Source: UBA2206 sp049303905
GTDB taxonomy: Bacteria > Patescibacteriota > Minisyncoccia > Moranbacterales > UBA2206
DNA length: 51,923 bases
Assembly: GCA_049303905.1 (NCBI GenBank)
Contig: JBAQNP010000004.1
Location: forward strand, 1 to 51,923
Direction of reading: 5' to 3'
Both the position numbers and the translations under genes were made by a program. This document shows positions 25,905 through 34,013 of the stretch, piece after piece. The stretch's first letter is position 1; each line of letters begins with the position of its first letter. The notes under the pieces were generated by a model. That model was not told the origin of the DNA and ran no database searches. It saw only the letters and a list, made by a program, of their open reading frames with translations.

Positions 25905-26011
25905 CTACGAATTACGAAATTTTACGAATGTACTAATGCGAACTTAATAATTTTCGTTATTTTATTAAATTATTAGTATTTCGTATATTTGTACAGATTC
26001 GTAATTCGTAG
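25905..26011. mobile_element. MITE-like element with perfect 14-bp inverted ends
   Basis: CTACGAATTACGAA (25905-25918) and TTCGTAATTCGTAG (25998-26011) are perfect inverted repeats enclosing 79 bp of AT-rich DNA. Partial copies of the right end occur at 19690-19720 and 37393-37433. It sits between dnaJ and its CIRCE. Confidence 0.7.
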
Positions 26012-26061
26012 AGAAAGAGGCTTAATAAATTTCCTACTAACTATACCACCATTCTAAAAAA

Positions 26062-26088
26062 TTAGCAATCCCTGCCAGTGAGTGCTAA
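26062..26088. promoter_or_regulatory. CIRCE-like HrcA operator upstream of dnaJ
   Basis: TTAGCAATC, 9 bases, GAGTGCTAA. It differs from the CIRCE consensus (TTAGCACTC-N9-GAGTGCTAA) by one base. It lies 175 bp upstream of dnaJ, in the divergent gap with the plus-strand GNAT gene, so HrcA may control one or both. Confidence 0.8.
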
Positions 26089-26097
26089 TCGTTATTA

Positions 26098-26126
26098 TTG
26101 CTAAACTTCTTTTTAGTCTATATAAT
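26098..26126 (+). promoter_or_regulatory. Promoter of the plus-strand GNAT gene
   Basis: TTGCTA (26098-26103) and TATAAT (26121-26126) are 17 bp apart and lie 33 bp before the ATG. CIRCE ends 10 bp upstream of the -35. Confidence 0.65.
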
Positions 26127-26158
26127 AATACTAATTAATAAACGTAAATAATATTAAT

Positions 26159-26584
26159 ATGTCTGAAATAAAATTTTCTCAAAATGATGTTAAGCCAGAG
26201 GACATGGAAGCATTTAATTCGCTTCTGACACAACTTTCATCTAATCCAAAAATAGCAACTTTTGATCATATCTCAAATGTTATGAAAAACGGTGTTATTT
26301 TTACCGCAAGAAACGAGGATGCTCTCGTGGGAATGGCCACTCTAACTTTTGTTTATAAACCAACAGCTTTTTTTGGCACCATCGAAGATGTAGTAGTTGA
26401 TGAAAAGTTTCGTAGTCAAGGAATCGCAAAAACATTAATGAATCAGATGATTCAAAGAGGCAAGGATTTAGGCATGGATCGCATTGACCTAACAAGTAAA
26501 CCTATTCGCGAAAAAGCTAATCTTTTCTATTGTTCAATCGACTTTGAAAAACGAGACACAAATGTCTACAGGCTAAAACTTTAA
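26159..26584 (+). CDS. GNAT family N-acetyltransferase
   Basis: A 141-residue acetyltransferase, one of only two protein genes here on the plus strand. The acetyl-CoA motif is VVDEKFRSQGIAKTLMNQMI (R-x-x-G-x-A) near residues 80-100, followed by DRIDLTSKPIREKANLFYCS. The second half of the family motif is slightly divergent. No Shine-Dalgarno site is visible, but a good promoter is. It diverges from dnaJ across a CIRCE, so it may be stress-regulated. Substrate unknown. Confidence 0.88.
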   Translation: MSEIKFSQNDVKPEDMEAFNSLLTQLSSNPKIATFDHISNVMKNGVIFTARNEDALVGMATLTFVYKPTAFFGTIEDVVVDEKFRSQGIAKTLMNQMIQRGKDLGMDRIDLTSKPIREKANLFYCSIDFEKRDTNVYRLKL

Positions 26585-26623
26585 TATTTTTTACTTTCTT
26601 TTCCTTCTCTCTTTTTCTCTTAA

Positions 26624-26772
26624 GGGATAATTTTTAATATTTTTCATAAACTCCTGTCTGAGAATTTGATTTTTATCCAAAATTGTTTCGTGTCCGCCGT
26701 CGGTTGTCGAAATAATTTTGGCAAGAAAAATCAGATTCGAGTTAGTTTATGAAAAATATTAAAAATTATCCC
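26624..26772. repeat. Long hairpin element, 149 bp with 29-bp perfect arms
   Basis: The arms 26624-26652 (starting GGGATAATTTTTAATATT) and 26744-26772 are perfect inverted copies. The inner parts also pair (GAATTTGATTTTT with AAAAATCAGATTC), leaving a small loop around TCCGCCGTCGG. It lies between two convergent genes. A sister element with the same loop type is at 38557-38700. Confidence 0.8.
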
Positions 26773-26777
26773 GACCC

Positions 26778-27773
26778 TCATTCCACCATTTCCATCTCCA
26801 CCATCTTCTTTGAAACTAAAACTAAATTAGCTTTTCGAAGTATCCAAAAAATAAAAGCGCTGAAATATCCACAAATGGAACCCAAGAAAGAACCAAGCGA
26901 AGCTACTGTCAAAAAAAGTATAAACGAAGCGATAAAAGGCAAGAATGGCAAACTGTCTTTCTCAAGGCTGGTGGAAAAAAATTCATTTATCTTATTATTT
27001 ATCATCTCAGAGAAAACATCTGAGATTTTTTCTTGACCTGTAAGCGGTACGCCTGCGATTTCACTGAAACTTTTTCTTTGCTCCGCGATAATTTTTCCCT
27101 GATCAGTTGCAATTATTTTCTCTATTTGAGACTTACTAACTCCAATCTGCTTTTCATCTAGTCCCTGACTTTCCAGAATATTCCCCAAAAAACTATCAGA
27201 ATTTTCTTTGGACATTTTCAAGATAAATTCGTCTACCGTCAAGTCGCTTTTCCCACTATCTTTAAGTTCAGGATAAATCCTCGGCAAAATTTGATTGACA
27301 GCGTCCCCTACTTCAAATTTTGGAATAATATTTGTTTTTCCTGTATTTTTTACTTCAACATAATATTGAGAAGTAATCATAATTGAAAGCGCTAAAATAA
27401 GCATTGTTTTCCCAGTGCGCACTGACTTAGTGATATCAAATTTAATGTTAGATTTTATGTCTTTGGAAATTCTTTCCAACCCCGCTAGTGCCACAAAAAA
27501 AGAAAAAACTAAAATCAAAACATGCCAAAAAGAAAAAGCAAAGATAAGATTTGCAAGAAAACTAAGCGCCAAAACAGAAATCAAAACAACTTTATCCTTA
27601 ATCAAAATAGCACCCAATGCAATTGCTATATAGAAAAGTATAAACCAAATTGACGGCACCAACCACGTGCTTGAACTTGGCACATTAATCGCCCGCTCAA
27701 CTGAAAACCAAGCGAGTGTGCCAAAAACAATCATGAGTCCAGCAATCACATATTTTGTAATTTTTGTTTTCAT
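26778..27773 (-). CDS. Multi-pass membrane protein, function unknown
   Basis: A 331-residue protein with hydrophobic segments at about 8-25, 35-52, 58-72, 74-92, 118-136 and 288-310, plus a soluble stretch (140-280) between the last two. The middle is rich in Lys, Ser and Asp, with a SDLTVDEFILKMSKEN segment. No recognisable catalytic residues. The stop is 5 bp after the long hairpin. It starts 1 bp before the end of the downstream-numbered gene, so the two are probably one operon. Confidence 0.7.
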   Translation of the reverse strand: MKTKITKYVIAGLMIVFGTLAWFSVERAINVPSSSTWLVPSIWFILFYIAIALGAILIKDKVVLISVLALSFLANLIFAFSFWHVLILVFSFFVALAGLERISKDIKSNIKFDITKSVRTGKTMLILALSIMITSQYYVEVKNTGKTNIIPKFEVGDAVNQILPRIYPELKDSGKSDLTVDEFILKMSKENSDSFLGNILESQGLDEKQIGVSKSQIEKIIATDQGKIIAEQRKSFSEIAGVPLTGQEKISDVFSEMINNKINEFFSTSLEKDSLPFLPFIASFILFLTVASLGSFLGSICGYFSAFIFWILRKANLVLVSKKMVEMEMVE

Positions 27774-27774
27774 T

Positions 27775-29025
27775 TTAATAGTTTTTTTTCAATTCTTTTG
27801 GCAAGTCTTTCAGATTTTTCACTTTCCAAGTCAAACCAACTTTGGCCATTTCTTCCAAGAAAATTTTTGAATCTAGTGATTTATCTTCAGAATTTTTTGT
27901 GCCTATACCATTCCATTTTCCTTCCAAAACTAATTTTGCGCAAGTGACCGTTGGAATAGCGGTGGTATAGCCAATTGCATTTCCATTAGTTTCTCTGAAA
28001 GCTTCGGCGTGGTCGCAAACGTTATAGATATAGACAAATTTTTTCTTGCCATTTTTGACGCCAGAAATGATGTTGCCAATATTTGTTTTTCCTTTGTAGC
28101 TACTGTTGAAATCTTCGCCTTTTGGCAAAATAGCTTTGAGAAATTTCACCGGTATCACATCGCATCCGTTATAGTCAACCGCATCAATTCTAGTCAGACC
28201 AACATTATATAGCACTCGCAAATAGGTGAGATAGGTCGTGGAAAATGTCATCCAGAAACGAATTTGTTTCAAATCTGGCATATGAGTCGGGATCGTTTCC
28301 ATTTCTTCGTGATACATCAAATATGGGTCAAACTTGCCTGCTTCTGGAAAATTAAATTCAAAATGTGGAGCTTTCTCATCAATCAGTCGCCCTTTTTCTT
28401 CCCATTTTTTTTCCTTCCAAAATCTGATCGGCAAAATCAATTCTCGCAAATTTATCTCCGGATCAAAATTCGGCGCAAATTTTATTTTTTCATCTTTTGA
28501 ACCACCGTTGCAATCTAGGATATCTACTGTATAAACCTTGTCGAAAATATAATCCCTGGCGTAGGCGCAAAAAATATTGGTCACTCCTGGATCAAAACCC
28601 ATACCCAAAATTGCCAAAAGTCCTTTTTTCTTGAAGGCTTCATTTTTGGCTAATTGCAATTTATAGGAAAAACCATATTTATTTTTGTCTTCATAGCAAG
28701 CCGTGTCGATATAATTCACCCCATATTCCAAGCACGCATCCATCACCGCCAAATTATCATACGGGCTTCCCCAATTGACCACAAGGTTTGGTTTCAAATC
28801 TTTCAAAAGTTTGGAAAAAAATTCCTTGTCGCTCACATCTCCAACATGAACTTTGAGATCCATTTTGCCTTTTGATTTCTTTTTCACCGAAGCGCGAACT
28901 GCTTCCAGTTTAGAGATAGTTCTCCCAACCACATGAATTTCCGAAAAAGTTTTCGGAAACTGCGCCATCTTATGTAGCCCCACACTCCCCACATTTCCAC
29001 AACCAATAACGAGTACTTTTGACAT
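27775..29025 (-). CDS. Saccharopine dehydrogenase family, carboxynorspermidine synthase-like
   Basis: A 416-residue oxidoreductase. The N-terminal Rossmann motif is VIGCGNVGSVGLHKMAQFP, with NAD(P)H-binding GCGNVG. The central text VVNWGSPYDNLAVMDACLE and GVNYIDTACYEDK, and the later LGMGFDPGVTNIFCAYARDY, match carboxynorspermidine dehydrogenase and its relatives. That enzyme makes carboxy-(nor)spermidine from a diamine and aspartate semialdehyde. No polyamine decarboxylase is in the window, so the pathway remains unproven. Lysine-pathway saccharopine dehydrogenase is the alternative. Confidence 0.85.
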   Translation of the reverse strand: MSKVLVIGCGNVGSVGLHKMAQFPKTFSEIHVVGRTISKLEAVRASVKKKSKGKMDLKVHVGDVSDKEFFSKLLKDLKPNLVVNWGSPYDNLAVMDACLEYGVNYIDTACYEDKNKYGFSYKLQLAKNEAFKKKGLLAILGMGFDPGVTNIFCAYARDYIFDKVYTVDILDCNGGSKDEKIKFAPNFDPEINLRELILPIRFWKEKKWEEKGRLIDEKAPHFEFNFPEAGKFDPYLMYHEEMETIPTHMPDLKQIRFWMTFSTTYLTYLRVLYNVGLTRIDAVDYNGCDVIPVKFLKAILPKGEDFNSSYKGKTNIGNIISGVKNGKKKFVYIYNVCDHAEAFRETNGNAIGYTTAIPTVTCAKLVLEGKWNGIGTKNSEDKSLDSKIFLEEMAKVGLTWKVKNLKDLPKELKKNY

Positions 29026-29125
29026 ATTTTTTTAAGCTAAACTTATTAACTTTTTTATTCTAGCAGATTTATTTTATTTTACCAGCTTTTTTAATTTTTT
29101 TACTAAATTTTATTTAATAAGTCTC

Positions 29126-29162
29126 AGCGGACTGTCCGCTCTTTTAGCGGACACAGTCCGCT
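29126..29162. repeat. REP pair, left flank of the transposase gene
   Basis: AGCGGAC-T-GTCCGCT (29126-29140), the spacer CTTTT, and AGCGGAC-ACA-GTCCGCT (29146-29162). Two perfect 7-bp hairpins in tandem, just past the transposase stop. Confidence 0.85.
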
Positions 29163-29167
29163 ACAAG

Positions 29168-29755
29168 TTAATTTTCCAAAATATCCTCACTAAGCTCTTT
29201 TTTAACTATAAACTCATTGGCATTTTCTTCAGTAAATTTTTTATATTCTTCGATATTATTAAACTGACTTAAGATTCTTAATTTATCACACAATGTTCCA
29301 CTTCTAATTTCCAAATAATCTTGATAACTACACCATTTATAATCTTCGGCTTTATTAATTAATTTGTGAATTTGTGCATTAGCATTTATATAAGCAGAAA
29401 TATAAAGAAAATTATTATCATCAAGCATTGCCTGCTTAAATCTATCCTGAAAAAGTGGGCCTACTCGATTATATTTTTTATTATAATATTGTCCGTAGCT
29501 CGTATGAACCGCTCGCATAAATTTCGTAATCGGATATTCACTAAGTTGCTCCAAAATATAATGATAATGATTTGCAATTAAACTATAACAAATTATACTA
29601 ATATTAAATTTTTCTTTGTATTTTCTAACTCTTTTCAAATAAAAAATATAATCTTCATCGTCTCTAAATATTTTCTCTTTATTCACGCCTCTATTATAAA
29701 CATGACAAACTATTCCAGGAAATGATTCTTTAATTTTATACCTTGCTTCACCCAT
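29168..29755 (-). CDS. REP-associated tyrosine transposase (RAYT, IS200-like Y1)
   Basis: A 195-residue member of the Y1 transposase superfamily. The HUH metal motif is H63-Y-H65 in LIANHYHYIL. The downstream helix DDNNFLYISAYINANAQIHK has the candidate nucleophile Y122. The PGIVCHVYNRG start and FLRxxTxxY-like RAVHTSYGQYYNKK are typical of the RAYT branch. RAYTs bind and cleave REP hairpins at their flanks and are thought to scatter them. The paired REP hairpins at both ends support this. The protein looks intact. Confidence 0.92.
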   Translation of the reverse strand: MGEARYKIKESFPGIVCHVYNRGVNKEKIFRDDEDYIFYLKRVRKYKEKFNISIICYSLIANHYHYILEQLSEYPITKFMRAVHTSYGQYYNKKYNRVGPLFQDRFKQAMLDDNNFLYISAYINANAQIHKLINKAEDYKWCSYQDYLEIRSGTLCDKLRILSQFNNIEEYKKFTEENANEFIVKKELSEDILEN

Positions 29756-29784
29756 TTTTTTGTTTTTTTATTTTAATCACTCAG

Positions 29785-29819
29785 AGCGGACAGTCCGCTC
29801 TTTTAGCGGACTGTCCGCT
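29785..29819. repeat. REP pair, right flank of the transposase gene
   Basis: AGCGGAC-A-GTCCGCT (29785-29799), the spacer CTTTT, and AGCGGAC-T-GTCCGCT (29805-29819). Same two-hairpin layout as the left flank, 30 bp before the transposase start. Confidence 0.85.
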
Positions 29820-29860
29820 GAGCTAACACACGCTTGCCGACAAGCATATTTTTTATTTTT

Positions 29861-30526
29861 TTAATAATTATCGAGTTCTCTACGTTTATGATTATAAAAA
29901 ACACCACTTGGAGAAATAGCCTGCACAGAAACACTCGCCCCAGAAATTAAATTACTTCTCTTCATTTCCCATGTCTCCATTTTAAAGTTTTTAAAAAAAT
30001 ATTTAGTATTATTAGAATATTCCTTAATCATATTATCTAATCTTTTTTGCATATTATTTTTATTAGCATCATTCACAACAAATTTATAATATGAATTTTT
30101 AAAATCAGAAAAAAAACTTCCGACTTCAAAAGATATTATTCCTCTTTCCTTATCAATAAGCTCTATAGATTCTTTTGAATCTTTATATATCAAAATATTT
30201 GGCTTAGTCATAAAACTATGAGCGAGTCCATTTCTAATTAAGTCTCTCACTAGTCTATCCAATCCTTCAATTTTATATTTTTTATTAAATTTACAAAAAT
30301 AATTTTCCCAATAATTTTTAAAATATTCACTTCCATCTTTTGCTTCAAAACTACTATTTCCCAACAGAAAACCAAGCAGTTCCATACCCGATAAAATTGT
30401 CATCATTATTGGATACCCACAAGCACCACAATTTTCGGATTTATTCAGTTTTATTTCTAACATTTTTTCTACATCGCAAAATAGATACCCCTCTATATTT
30501 TGCTTAAGAAATTCTTCTATTTTCAT
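29861..30526 (-). CDS. Hypothetical protein with a HEPN-like RNxxxH motif
   Basis: A 221-residue soluble protein. DLIRNGLAHSF contains R98-N-x-x-x-H103, the R-x4-6-H pattern of HEPN ribonuclease domains, within a helical region. CxxC in ENCGACGYP (residues 33-36) could bind metal. The second half (110-190) has a Phe/Asn-rich beta-like stretch. No antitoxin or MNT partner gene is next to it, so a toxin role is not supported. HEPN is an inference from one motif. Confidence 0.6.
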   Translation of the reverse strand: MKIEEFLKQNIEGYLFCDVEKMLEIKLNKSENCGACGYPIMMTILSGMELLGFLLGNSSFEAKDGSEYFKNYWENYFCKFNKKYKIEGLDRLVRDLIRNGLAHSFMTKPNILIYKDSKESIELIDKERGIISFEVGSFFSDFKNSYYKFVVNDANKNNMQKRLDNMIKEYSNNTKYFFKNFKMETWEMKRSNLISGASVSVQAISPSGVFYNHKRRELDNY

Positions 30527-30541
30527 TTTTTTATTTTAAAT

Positions 30542-30568
30542 AAAAGGCGGACATAAAGTCCGCCTTTT
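30542..30568 (-). terminator. Terminator after dnaK
   Basis: AAAAGGCGGAC/GTCCGCCTTTT is an 11-bp stem with a 5-nt loop followed by ATTTAAAA on the minus strand, six bases past the dnaK stop. Confidence 0.85.
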
Positions 30569-30573
30569 CACAT

Positions 30574-32502
30574 TTATTCCTTTTTCTCCCCTTCCTTCGT
30601 CTCCGCGTCCTTCACCTCCGATTCCGCCTTAGCCTCACCTTCTTTTGGTGCTCCATCAGTTGCTCCTGGCGCTGGTTGCTCTGGCTGAGATGCCTTATAT
30701 AGTTTCTCGCCAATCTTTTGCGCTTCTTGTGACAATTCTTCGCTGGCTTTTTTGATAGCTTCAATATCATCGCCTCCGCCAGCTGGCGGATTTAACACTT
30801 TTTTCAAAGCTTCAATTTTTTCTTCGACTGGTTTCTTTTCGTCAGCTGTGATTTTGTCGCCAGCTTCGCGAATCGCTTTTTCGGTGGTGAAGATCAAAGT
30901 ATCAGCAATGTTTTTTGTTTCAACTACTTCTTTCTTTTTCTTGTCTTCTTCCGCATGAACTTCAGCGTCTTTTTTCATTTTTTCCACTTCTTCCTTGGAA
31001 AGCCCAGACGAACCTTCGATTCTAATTGATTGTTCTTTGCCGGTAGCCTTGTCTTTAGCTTTGACAGAAAGAATTCCATTAGCATCAATGTCAAAAGTCA
31101 CTTCTACTTGCGGAATGCCTCGTGGAGATGGTGGAATGCCGTCTAGGATAAATCGGCCCAAAGTTTTGTTGTCAACGGCCATTTCTCGTTCACCTTGCAA
31201 GACATGAATTTCTACTGATGGCTGATTGTCAGCGGCAGTGGAAAATATTTGCGATTTAGCAGTCGGCACAGTAGTATTTCGATCAATTAGTGGAGTTCGC
31301 ACGCCACCCATTGTTTCAATCCCAAGAGTAAGCGGAGTGACGTCCAAAAGAAGCACATCTTTCACATCCCCCTGAAGCACACCACCTTGAATAGCGGCGC
31401 CTAAGGCCACAACTTCATCTGGATTCACAGTGAGATTAACTTTTTTTCCAAAAAATTCCTCCACGGTCTTAATGACTAATGGCATTCTGGTCATTCCACC
31501 CACCATCACTATTTCATTAATATCCTTGGCTTCTAGTTTTGCATCAGCCAAAGCTTTTCTGGTTGGCTCAAGTGTTTTTTTGACTAAATCTCCTACCAAT
31601 TCTTCCAATTTCGCTCGAGTAATTTTCATCACGAGATGTTTTGGACCATTAGCATCGGTTGTAATGAAAGGTTGATTAATTTCAGTTTCAGCTGCAGTGG
31701 AAAGTTCAATTTTAGCTTTTTCCGCCGCTTCCTTGATTCTTTGCAATGCCAAAGAATCATTTCCCAAATCAATGCCTTCTTGTTTTTTGAACTCTGAAAT
31801 TATCCAACTGATTATAATTTGATCAAAATCGTCTCCACCAAGATGCGTGTCTCCGTTGGTTGATTTTACTTCCACTGTATCATCACCTACTTCCAAAATA
31901 GAAATATCGAAAGTTCCACCACCAAGGTCATAGACTGCAATTTTCTCATCTTTCTTCTTATTGAAACCATAAGCCAAGGCCGCAGCTGTTGGCTCATTTA
32001 TGATGCGTCGCACTTTCAGTCCGGCAATTTCTCCTGCTTCTTTCGTAGCCTTTCTTTGTGAGTCGTCAAAATAGGCCGGCACGGTAATCACCGCTTCTTC
32101 GATTTTTTCCCCCAATTTTTCTTCAGCGTCCGCTTTGAGCTTAGAAAGAATCATCGCGGAAATTTCTTGCGGTGTATATTCTTTGTCACCCATCAAAACT
32201 TTCACGCCACCATTAGCTTTGACGATTTTATATGGCATCAATTTCAAATCTCTTTGCACTTCTTCGTCTTCAAAACCTCGACCAATCAAACGCTTGATTG
32301 AATAAAGAGTGTTGCCTGAATTTGTCACAGCTTGGCGCTTAGCTAAAAGACCGACCAGTCTTTCTCCGGATTTTGAAATAGCTACCATTGAAGGTGTAGT
32401 TCTTGCCCCTTCTTTATTTTCGATTATTGCCGGACTTCCCCCTTCCACAATTGCCATCGCAGAATTAGTCGTTCCGAGATCGATTCCTAATATTTTGCTC
32501 AT
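30574..32502 (-). CDS. dnaK: Chaperone DnaK (Hsp70)
   Basis: An ATP-driven protein-folding chaperone of 642 residues. The nucleotide-binding domain starts ILGIDLGTTNSAMAIVEGG and has IAVYDLGGGTFDISILEVG and IVMVGGMTRMPLVIKTVEEF. The substrate-binding domain has the linker DVLLLDVTPLTLGIETMGG. The C-terminal lid is Glu/Lys-rich and ends in a Pro/Glu-rich tail. A palindrome in the coding DNA (30775-30790) encodes NPPAGGG in the lid. It is the last gene of the hrcA heat-shock unit. Confidence 0.98.
   Translation of the reverse strand: MSKILGIDLGTTNSAMAIVEGGSPAIIENKEGARTTPSMVAISKSGERLVGLLAKRQAVTNSGNTLYSIKRLIGRGFEDEEVQRDLKLMPYKIVKANGGVKVLMGDKEYTPQEISAMILSKLKADAEEKLGEKIEEAVITVPAYFDDSQRKATKEAGEIAGLKVRRIINEPTAAALAYGFNKKKDEKIAVYDLGGGTFDISILEVGDDTVEVKSTNGDTHLGGDDFDQIIISWIISEFKKQEGIDLGNDSLALQRIKEAAEKAKIELSTAAETEINQPFITTDANGPKHLVMKITRAKLEELVGDLVKKTLEPTRKALADAKLEAKDINEIVMVGGMTRMPLVIKTVEEFFGKKVNLTVNPDEVVALGAAIQGGVLQGDVKDVLLLDVTPLTLGIETMGGVRTPLIDRNTTVPTAKSQIFSTAADNQPSVEIHVLQGEREMAVDNKTLGRFILDGIPPSPRGIPQVEVTFDIDANGILSVKAKDKATGKEQSIRIEGSSGLSKEEVEKMKKDAEVHAEEDKKKKEVVETKNIADTLIFTTEKAIREAGDKITADEKKPVEEKIEALKKVLNPPAGGGDDIEAIKKASEELSQEAQKIGEKLYKASQPEQPAPGATDGAPKEGEAKAESEVKDAETKEGEKKE
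30775..30790. repeat. Perfect palindrome inside dnaK
   Basis: TCCGCCAGCTGGCGGA is a perfect 16-bp palindrome encoding part of NPPAGGG in the lid linker. Typical DnaK lids read directly from KxxLKG to DDLEAIK here, so the segment looks inserted. Confidence 0.6.
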
Positions 32503-32590
32503 ATGTTTTATTCAATAATCAGCAACCAAAAGATCGATGATTAAGAATTAATTATTAATTATTTTATACTTTTTATAATTTCCTCTTAGC

Positions 32591-32625
32591 GCTACCTTTA
32601 GTTTTTCAATAAAAACAAAGGTAGC
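32591..32625 (-). promoter_or_regulatory. Intercistronic hairpin between hsp20 and dnaK
   Basis: GCTACCTTT (32591-32599) and AAAGGTAGC (32617-32625) form a 9-bp stem, with GTTTTT/AAAAAC continuing inside. No T-run follows on the minus strand, so it is not a simple terminator; it may protect or split the message. Confidence 0.55.
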
Positions 32626-32636
32626 TAAAGAAAAAA

Positions 32637-33050
32637 TTATTTGACTTTGACTGTAATCTTTTTTGGCTTGGCTTCATCCGCTTTTGGAATGGTAATTTTT
32701 AGCATTCCTTTAACACTCTGGGCTTCAGCTAAATCTGATTTTACCGCCATCGGAAGAATAATTGAACGAGCAAAACTTCCTTCTCGAACTTCCTTGCGAT
32801 AATAATCTTCTCTTTTTACCTCTTTCTTTTCTTCAGTTCTTCCGGAAATGGTAAGCACATCATTCTCAATCGATATGTCCACTTTTTCAGGATCAATGCC
32901 AGCCAATGGAGTTTCTATGATCACATTATCCTTGTCTTGATATACATCCATCGCTGGAGTAAAATCAGCTCCGCTCCAAATGTCCTCATCAAAAAATTTG
33001 TCCATGTCTCGCATTGGAGACCAATTAATTAGTCCGCGCATATTTCTCAC
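32637..33050 (-). CDS. Small heat-shock protein, Hsp20/alpha-crystallin family
   Basis: A 137-residue ATP-independent holdase that binds unfolding proteins. The alpha-crystallin domain covers about 30-130: FTPAMDVYQDKDNVIIETPL, then AGIDPEKVDISIENDVLTIS, and the later GMLKITIPKADE with the C-terminal IXI-like TIPK. GRTEEKKEVKREDYYRKEVR lies between. It starts with MRNMRGLINWSPM and follows the Nudix-GrpE gene in the heat-shock unit. A GGAGGTG-type Shine-Dalgarno (AGAGAGGAGGTGAG) is clearly seen here. Confidence 0.94.
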   Translation of the reverse strand: MRNMRGLINWSPMRDMDKFFDEDIWSGADFTPAMDVYQDKDNVIIETPLAGIDPEKVDISIENDVLTISGRTEEKKEVKREDYYRKEVREGSFARSIILPMAVKSDLAEAQSVKGMLKITIPKADEAKPKKITVKVK

Positions 33051-33071
33051 CTCCTCTCTTTTTTATTATTT

Positions 33072-33965
33072 TTATTCCACGGCCACTCTTGCCGCTCTAA
33101 TTACCTTATTATTAATTTTATACCCCTTCATCAAAATCTTCTTAACTTTATTTTCAGATGTTTCTTGTTCACTGTCTCCTGATTCCTGTTTCACAGCTTC
33201 CATAATACTTGGATCAAACTCATCACCAATTTTCACTTCTATTTCTAATACACTATAATCTTGTAAAACTTTTTCTAATTGTTTTTGAATATACATTATC
33301 CCAGTCACCCATGGATTTTCTTTTTGTTCTTCAGGAATATGCTCAGTTGAAGCATGAAAATTATCTAGAATCGGGATTAATTCTGAAATTAAATTCACGT
33401 TAGAAAAAGCAATCATATCTTTTCTTTCTTCGTTTTGTCTTTTTTTATAATTTTCAAAGTCTGCCATGCAACGTTTCCAGCCTTCCAGAGAATTTTTTAG
33501 TTCCAAATATTCTTTAGCTCTTCTAATTGTTTCTTTTTTATCTTTTGTAAAATCACTATTACCAAATTTTTCTAGAGCTCTATCAAAATCCAACCATTCA
33601 TATTTTTGATGCTCATGAGATAATTCTATTTCTCCATCTTCATAATATGCAATAAATCTCAAGCCTTTTCCTCCAACCTTAATTTTTTCTTTTCCAAATT
33701 CATACTCTCGATCATATTTATTTTCAAAATCAAATGCATAAATTATCGGTCCAAGCTCAACTTCAATTCCCAGCTCTTCCTTAATTTCTCTTTTCATAGC
33801 AACTTCAATATTTTCTCGATAATCAATATTTCCTCCTGGCAAATCATATTCCCCAGCCTTAATAGCATCGTCTTTTGATCTTTTAATAATCAAAATTTTC
33901 CCTTCCTTATTTATAATCGCCACCTTAACCGTTAGACTAAAAAAATCTTTTTTTCTTTTTTCCAT
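33072..33965 (-). CDS. grpE: Nudix hydrolase-GrpE fusion protein
   Basis: A 297-residue protein with two parts. Residues 1-145 are a Nudix domain: the box is complete, G45-x5-E51-x7-R59-E60-I-x-E63-E64-x-G66-I67, in PGGNIDYRE then REIKEELGI. Residues 160-297 are GrpE: MADFENYKKRQNEERKDM, GDEFDPSIMEAV and KGYKINNKVIRAARVAV. It lacks most of the usual long N-terminal GrpE coiled coil, which the Nudix domain replaces. GrpE exchanges nucleotide on DnaK; Nudix enzymes cleave nucleoside diphosphate compounds. The start at 34010 would add 15 residues encoded by a palindromic GCGCATTCG repeat, so 33965 is preferred. Confidence 0.9.
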   Translation of the reverse strand: MEKRKKDFFSLTVKVAIINKEGKILIIKRSKDDAIKAGEYDLPGGNIDYRENIEVAMKREIKEELGIEVELGPIIYAFDFENKYDREYEFGKEKIKVGGKGLRFIAYYEDGEIELSHEHQKYEWLDFDRALEKFGNSDFTKDKKETIRRAKEYLELKNSLEGWKRCMADFENYKKRQNEERKDMIAFSNVNLISELIPILDNFHASTEHIPEEQKENPWVTGIMYIQKQLEKVLQDYSVLEIEVKIGDEFDPSIMEAVKQESGDSEQETSENKVKKILMKGYKINNKVIRAARVAVE

Positions 33966-34013
33966 AAATTTAATATTCGCGTGTGCGCATTCGTAGTGCG
34001 CTATTCGCATACT

